Position numbers and translations under genes: made by a program. A DNA stretch of 64,000 nt, from the NCBI GenBank assembly GCA_022828595.1, contig JAKGHH010000002.1, positions 84,598,076-84,662,075 on the forward strand. Reading direction: 5' to 3'. Numbering within the stretch: position 1 is the first letter of the stretch; every line of letters begins with the position of its first letter. The notes under the pieces were generated by a model, which did not search any database, was not told the origin of the DNA, and saw only the letters and a list, made by a program, of their open reading frames with translations. The DNA is from Nelumbo lutea. Its lineage: Eukaryota; Streptophyta; Magnoliopsida; Proteales; Nelumbonaceae. Of the stretch, positions 12,565 to 23,846 are shown in pieces.

Positions 12565-12840
12565 TGGTTTTTAAAACCGGACCGGAAAAACTAGAAACCG
12601 ATCAGGTAATCAGTTTCATTTTACCCCAAAACCGTTATTTTGCCAAAAAAAAAAACGTTGATTTGGCCAACAAACCTCTAACCCGGGCAGTCAAACTGTT
12701 CGGACCATTAAGTAGTTTTGGTCATTTTTTTATTTTTATTTTCTTGTTAAAATGGGTCATCCATTCGGTTCGGTCGAACTGTTCAACCCAAGAACTAGAC
12801 CCCTGACTGGTTCATTATCCGATTCGATTTTAAAAACCTT
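12565..12840. mobile_element. MITE-like element with short terminal inverted repeats
   Basis: The left end reads GGTTTTTAAAACCGGACCGG. The right end reads ATTTTAAAAACC, whose reverse complement is GGTTTTTAAAAT. The interior is rich in 'ttcggtc' and 'accgg' words common in non-autonomous hAT-like elements. No clear target-site duplication was seen. Confidence 0.45.
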
Positions 12841-12841
12841 G

Positions 12842-12875
<34 letters not shown>

Positions 12876-14160
12876 GTACATTAATTTTGGCTATTTTGAT
12901 CTTAAATATAATGTTATTAATATATATATATATATGGAATTTATATGCATTTTTTGGTGTATCCATATTTTTTGTTTGTATACATGCATTTCCAAAGTGT
13001 ATCCGTATTTGAGTGGTTCAATATGATACTCGATACTAATACTTTAATCCTTGAACGAGAGGCATCAAAATGGAATATTCACATGATAAAGAGGTAAACA
13101 GAAGAATCTTGAGCTAAAATTTTATGGGTAGGTATTTTAAATGGTCTTGAATCTGATGGTGGTTTCTGATCTAAGAATTGAGGTGCAGATGGGTGTTGAC
13201 TGGGGCCATCAGATTGGTACTGGGTAGATTTAATGATGGATTTGAGGACTTTGAGGCTAGAAGTTGAGCTTTTGGGGTATTTGGGTGTTTTAGGAGAGGT
13301 TGAATTGGTTTGATCAGGTGTTTAGGATATATTGGAGGTTCAAACAGCGAACCAAGCAAAAATCGGGTGTTGATACCATCATATATAATATGTAATATTA
13401 AAAAAAAAAAGTAATAGCTTTGAATATTCTAATAAAAGGGTGCAACTTTTGTAGCCTAGGCTAAGGTAGGAGTGTAAGTTCTAATAAAAGGGTCCAACTA
13501 GAATTGTTTTACCCCCAACTCTAAAACTTCGGGTTGGATTCAAGTTGGTCACGGTTTTGTCCAATTCTCACTTTCTTTCTGTTAAATGTACTTATTTTCT
13601 TTCTGTTAAATTAACACGGTTCGTGTTAATTCAATATTAGTATTATATGTTATGTGTAAAAGAACATGATTAACATATTTTAGAAAAAATAAAATTGCCA
13701 ACTTAAAATTATTGATACACAATATACATATACATAAGTAAATTTTTTGAACCCACCCCTAATTTTACTCTAAGTAGAAGGGCGGTCACCTTATATTTTA
13801 TTAATTAGGATAAAATACAAAAACCTCCCCTTTAAGTTTCTAGCATCATAAAAACCTCTCATATAGTTTCACTTACAAAAATCTTCCCTAAAAGAACTCG
13901 ACAAAAAACTCTCTTCCTCACTAATTCAAACATAAAGTTACAAAATTGCCCCTATCTAATCGTCAGTGTCATTAAATTATTTCAAAATATCGGAATTGCT
14001 CTCATTCAAGCAACACTTTTACTTGTGTTACGGTTCACTTTCAGAGCAAAAGTTCACTGGATAATTCGAATTATCACCAAGAAACCGAGGCTGCTAAAAG
14101 GATACAGAGAAGTCGAAGGCTTGTGTGGGTAGCGCCTTGCTTGCGGAATCTCAGACAACT
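12841..14160. other. AT-rich intergenic DNA with TA microsatellites
   Basis: (TA)n tracts lie at 12842-12876 and 12919-12934. The rest holds no recognisable gene. Positions 13800-13930 contain the 'aaacctccc / taagtttc' words also seen in nearby palindromic MITEs, but no pair of termini was found. Confidence 0.4.
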
Positions 14161-14260
14161 ATATCCTGGAAGCCAACTCCCAGAGAGTCTCATCTCCAAC
14201 ATTCAGAAACATTTCCTTTCGTTGATCTCTCTCTCTCCTTTTCTCTCCCACTTTTGCACT

Positions 14261-14344
14261 GTAGTTACATCTTAATCTCTTCTTTTGTTCGTCCACGGAA
14301 GTCCCATGATCATGAACATTATTAGATACTCCACTTGAATCCAT
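14261..14344 (-). pseudogene. Fragment resembling the N-terminus of a BED zinc-finger (hAT-type) protein
   Basis: The 28 residues from the ATG at 14344 run through VHDHGTSVDEQKKRLRCNY. This looks like the start of plant BED zinc-finger/DUF659 proteins, where '...RCNYCGKV' follows. Here the sequence after CNY reads SAKV and the cysteine pair is lost, so the fragment is broken. The identification is from memory of the family and is tentative. Confidence 0.35.
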
Positions 14345-14916
14345 TCTCTGAAAAAGTAATCCAAGATAGGGTAGTGGTTATCAGAAAAATTAGATTTTGA
14401 CAGGGACTTAGAAAACAAGACCACATCAACCAGAATTAATTATCACATCTAACATATCAAGCTTCGCAAACCTGAATTCTAGACCACAAATTCGTCTGCC
14501 CTGCAGTGACCCTCCAAGACGCAATCAAATGTTAGAATGCAGCAGAACGACTTTCCTTATCACAATAGACCCCAGATCAAAACTTCCCCTTTTAGAACAC
14601 ACTGATAGAGGTAATGATAGTTCAGAGTTCCAGACGACCCGTCTTAGGGTTTGTTAGATTCAATGGAAAATAAAATCAATAACCTGCAAGGTGACAGGAT
14701 CTGCTCGTCACAAATGGGCGCCTGTGGGTCCAGACTTCAGAGTTGTTGATACCACCACAAAAAAAGTTGTTGACGTCTCTCCCAAGGAAGCGTCAAGCGT
14801 GGGTTCAGACTTCAGAGTTCAAACACAACAGAACCATCTTTTCTTTTGGGGAAACTGATCTTTGTCATTTTGCTTGCAGGCTTCGTCTTTTTCCAGTGAC
14901 ACTGACCCCCCACAGT

Positions 14917-15048
14917 CCCACCGGTCTTCTTCTCATCTCCGGCTTTATTAAATATAGTAACAGTGAATCCTTCGGCTAATGCAGAACTGTTGAAATCCCA
15001 CTCGCTGAATTTAGGCAACGGCTGACCCTTCCCCTCCGACGACACAAT
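14917..15048 (-). pseudogene. NOI/RIN4-like domain exon fragment
   Basis: Forty-four residues match the plant NOI domain: EGKGQPLPKFSEWD and, later, KAGDEKKTGG are diagnostic of the short NOI/RIN4 family. FTVTIFNK has one extra residue compared with the usual FTVIFNK. The expected start ATG is ATT (15046-15048). The frame is open upstream, but the residues there look like untranslated leader. No downstream exon with the C-terminal cysteine motif was found. This is probably a captured or decayed exon. Confidence 0.55.
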
Positions 15049-15420
15049 GGAAGATCGCAGGAGCTTCGAGTAAGAGACGAAGAAGAGACACAGGGAGAGA
15101 GAATGAAAGATACACAAAAATTTAGAAAGATACAAGCAGGGGCAATTCGGTATTTTGAAATATTTTAATGATTTCCTGAAGATTAATCAAGGGGAGACAT
15201 AATCCACCTTGCCCGAAAACCAAAATACAAAGCATACAATCTTACCATCTCAATCCAGCCTAAAAAAAACATAAAAAGAAAAACAATACATTATTTTTCT
15301 TTGTACCGATCACTTGCCTAACAAAGGAATTAATGAAAGATATTTACTTAAAGTTGATCAATAGTAATCCCCACATTCCTAGAGATTCCTAGAGATTTGG
15401 CTCATCTTGTACATGAAGAT

Positions 15421-16078
15421 TGATGGTGCACGATTTGACTACTCCTAGTTGGAGGACGATTCGGACTCCAGGTGGACAGCAAGCTAGATTGGTCTACAAA
15501 ACAATCTATCAAAGAATCTAGGGTGGTTAACCCAGCAAGGTCGCTCCGATGCTTAAGTTAGTATGCTGTAGATACGAGCCAGGTGCTTGAGAGCTTGAGA
15601 GCTAGTGTAGAGTAATCATGCATACCTTTGCCTTGAGGTTCTCGTTTTTATATACTGGAGTAGTTGTGGGTCTCACGAAAGAGCTCCAAGATCTCCGGGG
15701 TGTAGAGATAAGGTTCGTTCCGCTGCCAAAGGAGCAGTACGTAGATAAGGCTTATCGTTTCACTTCCGACTCCGACGGAGCTGGGATGAGTCCTCATCGT
15801 GATCTCAGAAAAGTCGGGATCTGTTAGCTCATCGTGATCTCGAGTAACTTGGGATCTGTTGGAGAGACATCTGAAGTCAGTTACGTGGCGATTCGGGTTG
15901 TTAGCTCTGAGCTGATACTTCAATTCTTTAGTTTCAAACTGGATTGGATGCTGAGGTGGCTGAATATTCGAGCTCCAATTGTTGCGAACTATGCTTGTCA
16001 GGCTGAGCTGTCATCCCTTAATCAGGTCGCGTTCACGTGTCCCCTTCTCGATAGGTCAGGCCAAATCACCTTTCATCA
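15421..16078 (-). repeat. 3' LTR of the minus-oriented gypsy element
   Basis: It runs from TGATGGTGCACG to CCTTTCATCA on the + strand. A TATA-like box (minus strand CCAGTATATAAA) lies at about 15647-15658. It pairs with the LTR at 26040. On its right, attgacccccactcccc (16079-16095) is the complement of a polypurine tract, which makes it the 3' LTR. Confidence 0.8.
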
Positions 16079-16095
16079 ATTGACCCCCACTCCCC
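16079..16095 (-). other. Polypurine tract of the minus-oriented gypsy element
   Basis: The minus strand reads GGGGAGTGGGGGTCAAT immediately before the LTR start TGATGAAAGG. This is the normal site of plus-strand priming. Confidence 0.7.
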
Positions 16096-16550
16096 GAGTC
16101 AAGGGTCTCAACCCGGTGCGGGGAGTTCATGACGAGTCCAAGTGGATTTGGCACGAGCTCTAAGCGCCTTGACGGGTGAATCATTGGTCGGACCTATTCA
16201 ACCGCTTGGCTCAACTCAAGAATAACCTAGGTTGCGTCTGAGTTACGCGCAGACGTCACGCTGTTTTATAAACTTCACAGACGTTAAAACACGCGCTAAA
16301 TCGATTTCAACCTCGGGGGTCATGCAACCGGTTTCCCTAGGAGCCGTCGGATCATGTTGATCTTGACCATTGATCCCCGAATATACTGGCTATAAATAGG
16401 GGCCAAGGGGCTCATTTTCCTCGCCATAAGTCCGCAAATCCACAATCTTTGAGGTCACGTTCAAGTTTTTCGAGGTCGTTTTCCTTTCTTTGGTCTTCCT
16501 TTTGATGAGTCTTCCTTTGTTTTTTCTTTTCAATTCCATGTCTTTTTAGT

Positions 16551-18479
16551 ATGTCTAGCTTTAGTTTTGGTAGTTTCTTAGATGGGAGCGGTGAATCCGC
16601 TGGAGCCGAGGTGGGTACCTCGGCTCAAACCGTGGATCCTCATCCTACCGAGGAGGTTACTTTGGGTCAGGATGTGGTCCACGGTCCTCCCAAGGTGAAC
16701 TCACCTCAGAGGGAGAGAGAGGCCTCAGGTAACCTGGCTTCCACCTCACATCAAGGTCGGCTGCCAAACTTTCCAACAACTTTGTGTATAGCATCCCCTT
16801 AGGTAACTTCCCTTGGGATCACAGTAATGACGAGATCGTGATCTTTGAGGAACAGCTTGCAGTTGGTCTTCGTCTTCCACTTCACCCTCTCATAGTCGAG
16901 ATCGTAAAATTTTTCAACATCACCATAGATTAGTTACACCCAAACTCTATCCGCAACATCGTAGGGACCATTTCACTTTTTCACGATTACAACCTTCCCC
17001 TTGAACTTGACGTTTTTTCTTCTATTCTTTCCATAAAGAAGAATTCGTCTTGTGTTCTGCCCGAGCATAGGCAAACTTACTATTTGTCACCTCGCCCTGG
17101 TTTCAAACTTTTGCACGAGCTCCCCAACAAGGTCCCGGCCTAGAAGAGGCGCTATTTTGTGGTCCACAACACTGAGGGGTGGCCTTTCCCGACTCATTGG
17201 AGGGCAGCCATCTAGGACCCCCGTGTTAGGTTGGACCTGAAGACAAGGGAGGTGCTCTGATCTTGGGCGGAGCTCGGCCTGAAGTTCGAAGACTTCGTGA
17301 CCGAGGAGAAGCTCGTGCAGGCCAGTCTGAGTCCTCCTAGTAGGTCGTTGTTTGTTGTACTTTCCCTATCATTTTTACTTCGGTGTTGTATCTGACAGCT
17401 CGTTTTTTGTTGCAGCTGTCATGGACATCCCCGCCAACGAGTTCTTTGGGAGCATGAAGAGGGGGAAGAAGAAGAGAGCCTCCAAGAAGGCCCGCTTTGA
17501 GCACCCACCAGCCGTTGTCCCTGAGCCCGATTAGCCTCCTGTGATAGATCTGGTCGAAGAGGACTCAGGCAAGCCCTCCCCACCCTGCGTGCCCGAGGAA
17601 GCTACGTCTTCGGAGTCCGTCCCGACAGTTGTCGTTTCTCCGAGCAGCGATGACACAGTTCAGAGTATTTTGACTCCAAAATCTTCTCAAGAGCAAGGAC
17701 GCGGTATTTGCTAAGGAGGTCGCTTGTTGGGCCGAATTGCCAGTTGCTCAACTCGGGGCCCGAGTGACTACTCACTGCATGGTAATAAGTTCTCGGACTT
17801 ATCTTTTTAAAATGTCTTGTACTTGGATTTTTGTATACTGATGCTTGTTTTCTTCTCTTGGCAGGTGAATTCTACCATCCACGCCATGGCTTATCAGTCC
17901 GAGGTGAACTTGAAGTAGGCCCTCGAAGCCGATGAGTCTTCCAAGAAAGCCCACGCTGAACTGAACTTAGCTCGCAACGAAAATAACCAGTTGAAGAACG
18001 ATGCATGAGCTAAGAAGGAGTTGCTCACTTTGTTGATGTCAGAGAAGAAGGAGCTCGAGGAGCATGAGGCGGCATTGAAGAGAAAGATGGAGAACCTCGA
18101 GGCCCATGTGAAGGAATGAATCGAGCTACTTCTTCAGGCGATGGAGGAGTCAAAGGCTAAGGTTGTCGAGGAGTACAAGTCCTCAGCGGAGTTTTGGAAA
18201 GAGTTGGTCGAGGTAAGAACGACGAGTTACCACAAAGGATTCGAACTTAGCAGGTGGTTGACCCGACGTGAATTTCCCCAGCTCGACCTCAATACCATAA
18301 CCACTTCGAGGATCATAGAGGAGATGGCCGTTGAAGCTACCCAAGATCCGAACTCTGAAGCAGAAAGTGACGACGACCTGCTCGACAAAGATGAGGCGAC
18401 TAGTGCTGGCGAGAGCCGCATGGAGACAGATCCTCTTGTTGAAGCCTCTAGTAAGGATGAGGAGCCCCGAAGTGACTAG
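16551..18479 (+). pseudogene. Additional ORF antisense to the gypsy pol (putative gypsy-type transposon protein)
   Basis: It starts MSSFSFGSFLDGSGES at 16551. After frameshifts, three-frame reading recovers a conserved domain with words such as GLRLPLHP, FFNITID and SPRPGFKLL, typical of the PF04195-like 'putative gypsy type transposon' proteins. The C-terminal third (18141-18479) is a coiled-coil-like segment (EESKAKVVEEYKSSAEFWKE) followed by an acidic tail. It lies between integrase and the 3' LTR on the strand opposite to pol. Stops near 16800, 17260 and 17530, and others after them, break it. An intron-like gap (about 17350-17420 or 17780-17865) is possible. The function of such proteins is not established. 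Confidence 0.6.
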
Positions 18480-18599
18480 ATGCCTCTTTTCTTGGACCCC
18501 CTTCTGTAATACTTCAAGCTCGGTCCATTGTAGAATTTTTTTTTGTACCTGAAATTCCATATCAATGAAATACAAATGCTTTTGCAATCTTTGTGTGCA

Positions 18600-19130
18600 A
18601 ATTTTTTTTCCAAGTGTAGATTACTCCCGAACTGGCGAACTAAACCAAATAGGAGTGAAATTTTTTCCTAAGTGTAGGTTTCCTCGAATTGTCGAGCTAA
18701 CAAGCTGGACTCCAAGTAGGGATAACTTCGTATCATTGTATGCCAAAGTGGGCAGACACTGTAGGGTATATACCCAACCTGTCTACACACGAGCTACTCG
18801 CTTAGGTGTTGGTTATCCCTTAGTGCCAAGCCAACGGGCCTAACTTCAAATGGGATTAACCTGTTGTTATACACCAAGGTGGGCTAGAAGTCGTAGGGTT
18901 TGTATCCAAACTATCTATGCCTCAGGCGTTAGAACTGGTCTACCTATGCCGAAGAGGCGACTAGGACTTGTCTACCTATGCCAAAGAGGCGACTAGGACT
19001 TGTCGTAGTGCTGGGGTCTTATGTCAGCTCGACACTATGGCCCTTAGGCTTCTGGGAGTGACTCGCAATCCTCTTTCCAGTTTGGTGGTCACAAGTAGTA
19101 CCTTCTCAGGTTGTCGATATTCTATGCTCG
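18600..19130. other. Spacer between antisense ORF and integrase with diverged repeat units
   Basis: Positions 18935-19080 contain two partial copies of 'ctacctatgccgaagaggcg' and one unit related to the 87-bp repeat at 10735-11345. No protein domain was recognised. Confidence 0.5.
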
Positions 19131-20290
19131 AGGTACTTGCTTCCCTTCCAAAGTCTCAAGCTCATACATGCCTTCCCCGAACACCTGTCTTACTCGGTAT
19201 GGACCTTCCCAATTCAACCCAAGCTTACCAACGTCGGGCTCAGGTACCATAACCTTCCGAAGAACTAGGCGGCGCGAAAGTATCATTTTCTGACCCAAGC
19301 GTTATAGTACCGAGCTACTCTTTGTTGGTAAGCTACGGTTCGGATGTAAGCCAGGTCTCGTACTTCTTTTACCAGGTCTAGGTTGGTACGGAGCTTGTCA
19401 TCATTCCCCTCCTCATTGTAGGCCCCCAATCGTAATGTGGGTACCTCAATTTCTGTCGGGATCACCGCCTATGTGCCATATGTAAGGTTGAAGGGGGTTT
19501 CACCTGTGGCGGTCTTAATGGTAGTTCGGTAGACCCAAAGGACACTAGGCAATTTGTCCACCCACAACCCCTTGGGTCGGGCTAAGCGAGCTTTCAACCC
19601 GCAAAGTATCGCTCTGTTAGTGACTTCTGCTTGACTGTTCACTTGGGGGTGTGCCACCAAGGTGAAATTTTGTTGAATTCCCATTTCGGCACACCAGTTT
19701 TGAAACTTGATATCCTCGAACTGCTTCCCATTATCGAGATAAGTACCCGAGGTAGCCCAAAGCGATATACTATGTTTTTCCAAAAGAAAATTTGTATGTT
19801 GCGGGCTGTGGTCATCACCAAAGGTTTGGCTTCCACTCACTTCATAAAATAGTCTACTGCTATGACCAAGAACCTCCTCTGTCCTATCACTGGCGGGAAA
19901 GGGCCAAGGATGTCGATTCCCCACTGCGCGAAGGGCCATGGGCTTGTGAGGTATTTCAGATTAGCAACAAGTCGATGGTGAATGTTGGCGTGCCTCTAAC
20001 ACCTGTCGCACTTCTTAACAAGCCCGAGTGTATCTGTCTTCATCATGGGCTAGTAATAGCCTTGCTGCAATGCTTTTTATGCGAGAGCTCTGCCCCCCAA
20101 GTGTCCACCGCACAAGCCTTCATGGGTGTCGCGGAGTACATGCTCGGCCTCTAAGGGTCGCAAGCAGCGCAGGTTGGGGAGCGTGAAAGATCTTCTGTAC
20201 AGTTGTCCGTCTATAAGGATGTACTTAGTTGACTAGCGCTCTACCCTTTAGGCTGCATTGCGTTCTGCAGGTAGGATCCCATTAAGCAAA
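19130..20290 (-). pseudogene. Gypsy integrase (frameshifted)
   Basis: On the minus strand an H-H-C-C zinc-binding N-terminus (HEGLCGGH ... CDRC) is followed by the catalytic core. That core contains the segment QNWCAEMGIQQNF, then AHPQVNSQAEVTNR and the trailing motif KLPSVLWVYRTT with GETPF. These are standard integrase landmarks. Stop codons and frameshifts interrupt it. A C-terminal segment (19283-19465) reads on with PTLRLGAYNEEGND and AYQQRVARYYN, which is typical of plant gypsy integrases. Confidence 0.75.
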
Positions 20291-20294
20291 TAAC

Positions 20295-21364
20295 TTACAA
20301 GTGGGTCGATCCAGCTCGGTTCCGCTTGTGATACGGGAGCGACCTCTTCTGCCCCCTGAGAATGTTAGGCCGAGGTAAATCCTCAATGTACATTGTATGC
20401 ATGGTCTTACTGCTCGTACTGGCTAGTCGAGACAAGGCATCAGCCTCAACGTTCTCAAACCTTGGGATTTGTCTGATGAAGTAGGAGATAAAGCTGCACA
20501 GAATCTCTTTGACTTTGGCCAAATAAGCTGCCATAGTGGAGTCACCGGCTTCGTACTCACCAATAACTTGGTTGACCACTAGTTGTGAGTCGCTGCATAT
20601 GATGATGTGTTTTGCCTTCATTTCCCTTGCTAGGGCTAACCCGGTGACCAATGCTTCGTATTTTGCTTCATTGTTTGATGCCGCAAATCCTAACCGAAGT
20701 GTGTATTCCAGCTTCACCTCGCCTAGACCGTACATAATCAGTCATGCACCGCTTCCCTACTGGTTGGACGATCCGTTGACGTAGAGAATCCAGGTTTCCT
20801 CATCCCAGGTTGGTTCGGCTCTAGTCGAGACTGGCACCGCACTGGTTGAAGCTCCCTTCGTGTGTTCGAGCTCGGCCGACTCGGGGGTCGCAGTACTAAA
20901 CGTGCATTCTGCTACAAAATCGGACAAGGCTTAGGCTCTGATTGTCACTCGAGGCTCATATCGGATATCGTACTCGCTTAGTTCGATAGACCACTTCGTC
21001 AATCTGCCAGACACCTTGGGTTTGAGCAAAATCTGCCTCAAAGGTTTGTTGGTGAGGACGACGATAGTGTGGGCCTGGAAGTACAGGCGGAGCTTGCGAG
21101 CTGCTATGATTAGCGCGTACGCTAATTTCTTGAGCTCCGGGTACCTGGTTTCTACGTGCTGCAAAATTTTACTAACATAGTAGATGGGTCATTGGACCTG
21201 ATCTACTTCTTTGATTAGTTCCGAGCTGACCACATCATCGCTCTCTTATAGGTACAACTTTAATACGTCCCCTTCCTCGAGTCGAGTTAAATCGGGTGGT
21301 GGTACCTAAGTATCTTTTCAGCTCGTCGAAGGCAAGCTGGCATTCTTCAGTCAACCCTTTTGAT
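20295..21364 (-). pseudogene. Gypsy reverse transcriptase C-terminus and two RNase H-like domains (broken)
   Basis: The minus strand begins with the RT C-terminal segment (LTEECQLAFDELKRYL). It continues through the RT-type RNase H segment (YYVSKILQHVETRYPELKKL, then IELSEYDIRYEPR). A second RNase H-like domain follows (NNEAKYEALVTGLALA, then IICSDSQLVVNQV and ADALSRLAS). In this order these features are characteristic of Tat-type plant gypsy pol. The RT palm motifs are missing because the sequence upstream was replaced by the nested element. Several stops are present. Confidence 0.75.
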
Positions 21365-21514
21365 GAGCCTCCTTATGGTCCTTTAGGACTTTGATGAGCC
21401 TCTCCTCTTGCTCCTCAGTCAACCCTTTTGCAATGATCACCGGCAGTGTCTCTTTTTCGCCCAAGTAGGCATATTTTAGGTGATATCAGGCAGCCTTGTG
21501 TGAGAAACTTTCGA

Positions 21515-21900
21515 TTAAACATCAGAAGTACTTACCTCCTGTTCAGGTTCCGGAGTATCATAGGATGCATCGATCTCCTCCCTGTCCGATTGTGCCTTAT
21601 ACTCCAGCTCATCGTGCATGTCCTCCTCTCCAAAGACTTCCTGCACAATCGAATCAATAGTATCAATAGAGCAGATCGAATGACACTCACTAGGATATTT
21701 CATTGCATAAAAATATTAAATTTTATAGTCTCTTCGTCAAACTCGACGAAGAGGGTACCCTCATCCTCATCTATTTTGGTCTTGGCCGTTTTCATGAATG
21801 GCCGACCTAATAGAAGTGGGGCTGAACTCGTGGTTGTGTCTTCTTCCATCTTCAGGATGTAAAAATCAGTTGGAAAGATCAAATTGTTAACTTGCACTAA
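21515..21900 (-). pseudogene. Aspartic protease end and pol linker of the nested gypsy element
   Basis: LLGRPFMKTAKTKID, followed by LFVEFDEETIKFNIF, is the well-known C-terminal part of the retropepsin domain in plant Athila-like polyproteins. The linker DIDDxxx-type region follows, and the frame ends in AYLGEKETLPVIIAKGLTEE at about 21480-21415, just before RT would start. Confidence 0.65.
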
Positions 21901-22689
21901 TACATCTCAATAATCCCTTCTAGGTATGCATTAGAACGATCTACTAATTGTATAACAACTCTAGTCTCTTTTAAAGGACCTAGTCTCAATGCACAGTAAA
22001 TCGAGTATGACATGACATTAATAGATGCACCTAAGTCCAGCATGGCACATTCGATTCATTTATTGCCAATCACACAGGGTAGGGTAAACATACCTGGATC
22101 AGCACGCTTTTCTAGAAGGGTCCTCTTGATCATGGATGAAACGCTCTCTCCCACTCTTACCTTTTCATCAATTCACAGCCTCCTCTTGTTAGTGCATAAC
22201 TCTTTCAAAAGTTTTGCATATTTAGGGATTTGTTTTATTGCATCTAGCAAGGGAATGTTGATCTCCACCTTCTTGAAGGTTTCTAACACTTCTTGTTCAT
22301 ATTCCTCTTTCTTGGAACTTGCCAACCTGCTAGGAAAAGGTGGTACAACATTAGGAACCTTAGGGGGAGGGGGGGTCAGATTTTACCTCAATGGGGCTGT
22401 TGTTTGACCCTTGTCCTTCCTCTTCCTTGGCTGCCTTCGATGGTGAACTTGGTTGGGACTGCAACTCTCTTCCACTCCTCAACACCACTGCACTTGCACT
22501 CGTTTCCTGCAGAAATTGTTGAGTATTAGTGGCGAGAGCCTTAACTATATCATCCAAAGACATACCTGAATTCGGGGGTTGGCCTTGCGCGGTGATGGGT
22601 GTTGAAAACTGGGGCTGTCGACTGAAATATTGGGGCTAATATTTCTATTGTCCTCCTTCATTCCCGTAGCTTAGATTTGGATGATCTCT

Positions 22690-22884
22690 TCACCCCGGAT
22701 TGTAATGATTGGAGTAAGGATCATACTTTCGTTGGGGCTGGCCCGAGAATCCTCCCACGGCATTGACTTGCTGCATTGGGCCATCTTGTTGTGATGGACA
22801 CATGTCCGTAGGATGTCCAGGGATCGAACAGATACCACACACCCTAGCAGTTTGTAATTGTCCTGCTGCGAGTTGCTTAACCAA
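22690..22884 (-). pseudogene. Zinc-knuckle region of the nested gag
   Basis: The segment CGICSIPGHPTDMCP has the C-x2-C-x4-H-x4-C arrangement of a retroviral-type zinc knuckle. It is followed by the P- and Q-rich tail usual in these gag proteins. It lies downstream of the gag core, with frame breaks between them. Confidence 0.65.
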
Positions 22885-23079
22885 AGTAGTTAAATCAGAA
22901 ATCTGGTTTTCTAAATTTGCATGGCTTACCTCGTTAACCCTTCAAATGGTACCTTCTGTCCTTGTACCAAATTGCTAAGAATTTTTGGCCATATTGGAGA
23001 TTAATTGCCTGGCCGCTTCAGGTGTCTTGTTCACTAGAGCTCCTCCACTGGCTGCATCGACCATACTTCTATCCATGGG

Positions 23080-23658
23080 CTAAAGCCCTTCATAGAAGTA
23101 TTGGATTAACAATTGTTCAGGAATTTGGTGGTGGGGACAACTAGCAACAAGTTGTTTAAATCTTTCCCAATATTCGTATAGTGTCTCACCACCAAATTGC
23201 CGAACTCCACATATTTCTTTTCTTATATTTGTAACCCGGGATGCAGGAAAATATTTATCTAAAAATATCCTGTTCATCTCGTCCCATGTGCGTACTGAAC
23301 CGGGAGGAAGAATATACAACCAATCCTTTGCTTTATTTCTTAAAGTAAATCGAAATGCTATGAGTTTTACCTGGTCCTCGGTCATACCATGGGGTTTCAT
23401 GCTTGAACAGACGACATGAAATTCCTTAAGATGTTTGTGAGGGTCCTCACCGGGGAAACCATGAAACAGAGGCAATAATTGAATCGAACCAGATTTGAGT
23501 TCAAAGGCTACCTCAAGAGTGGGGTACGTGATGCATAAGGGCTGTTGGTTCATAATTGGTGCAGCCAACTCCCTTAATGTCCTCTCTCTGTCAGTCATTC
23601 TTTCTACTTCTTCGAAGATGGGAAAATCACAAGTGGGTAGATCGAAATCTGATTTCAC
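23080..23658 (-). pseudogene. Gag (retrotransposon gag domain) of the nested gypsy element
   Basis: A 192-residue frame contains FHGFPGEDPHKHLKEFHVVC, AKDWLYILPPGSVRTWDEM, FLDKYFPASR and ETLYEYWERFKQL. These are the hallmark words of the plant gypsy gag core (nucleocapsid-binding shell protein). The core itself is intact. The complete gag is not, because the stop after QYFYEGL interrupts the polyprotein. Confidence 0.85.
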
Positions 23659-23828
23659 CCTTTTAGGTGAACGATCATTCCTTTGCTTCGCCTCCTTTTC
23701 TTAAACGACGGGTGGTCCTCTCAATTTTGGGGTTGTGCTGAAGTTCACCTCGTTGAGAAGCACGAGTCATAAACAAGAAGGTTAACAAAAGAAGGTAATA
23801 GCTAAGAAATTAACGTTTCTCCCCGGCA

Positions 23829-23846
23829 ACGGCGCCAAATTTTTGA
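23829..23846 (-). other. Primer binding site of the nested gypsy element
   Basis: The minus strand reads TTTGGCGCCGTTGCCGGG directly after the LTR end. This is the common TGGCGCC-type PBS of Athila-like elements. Confidence 0.75.

Noticed and set aside
12752..13012. ORFs with IYIYIY repeats
   Set aside because: They come from TA microsatellites.
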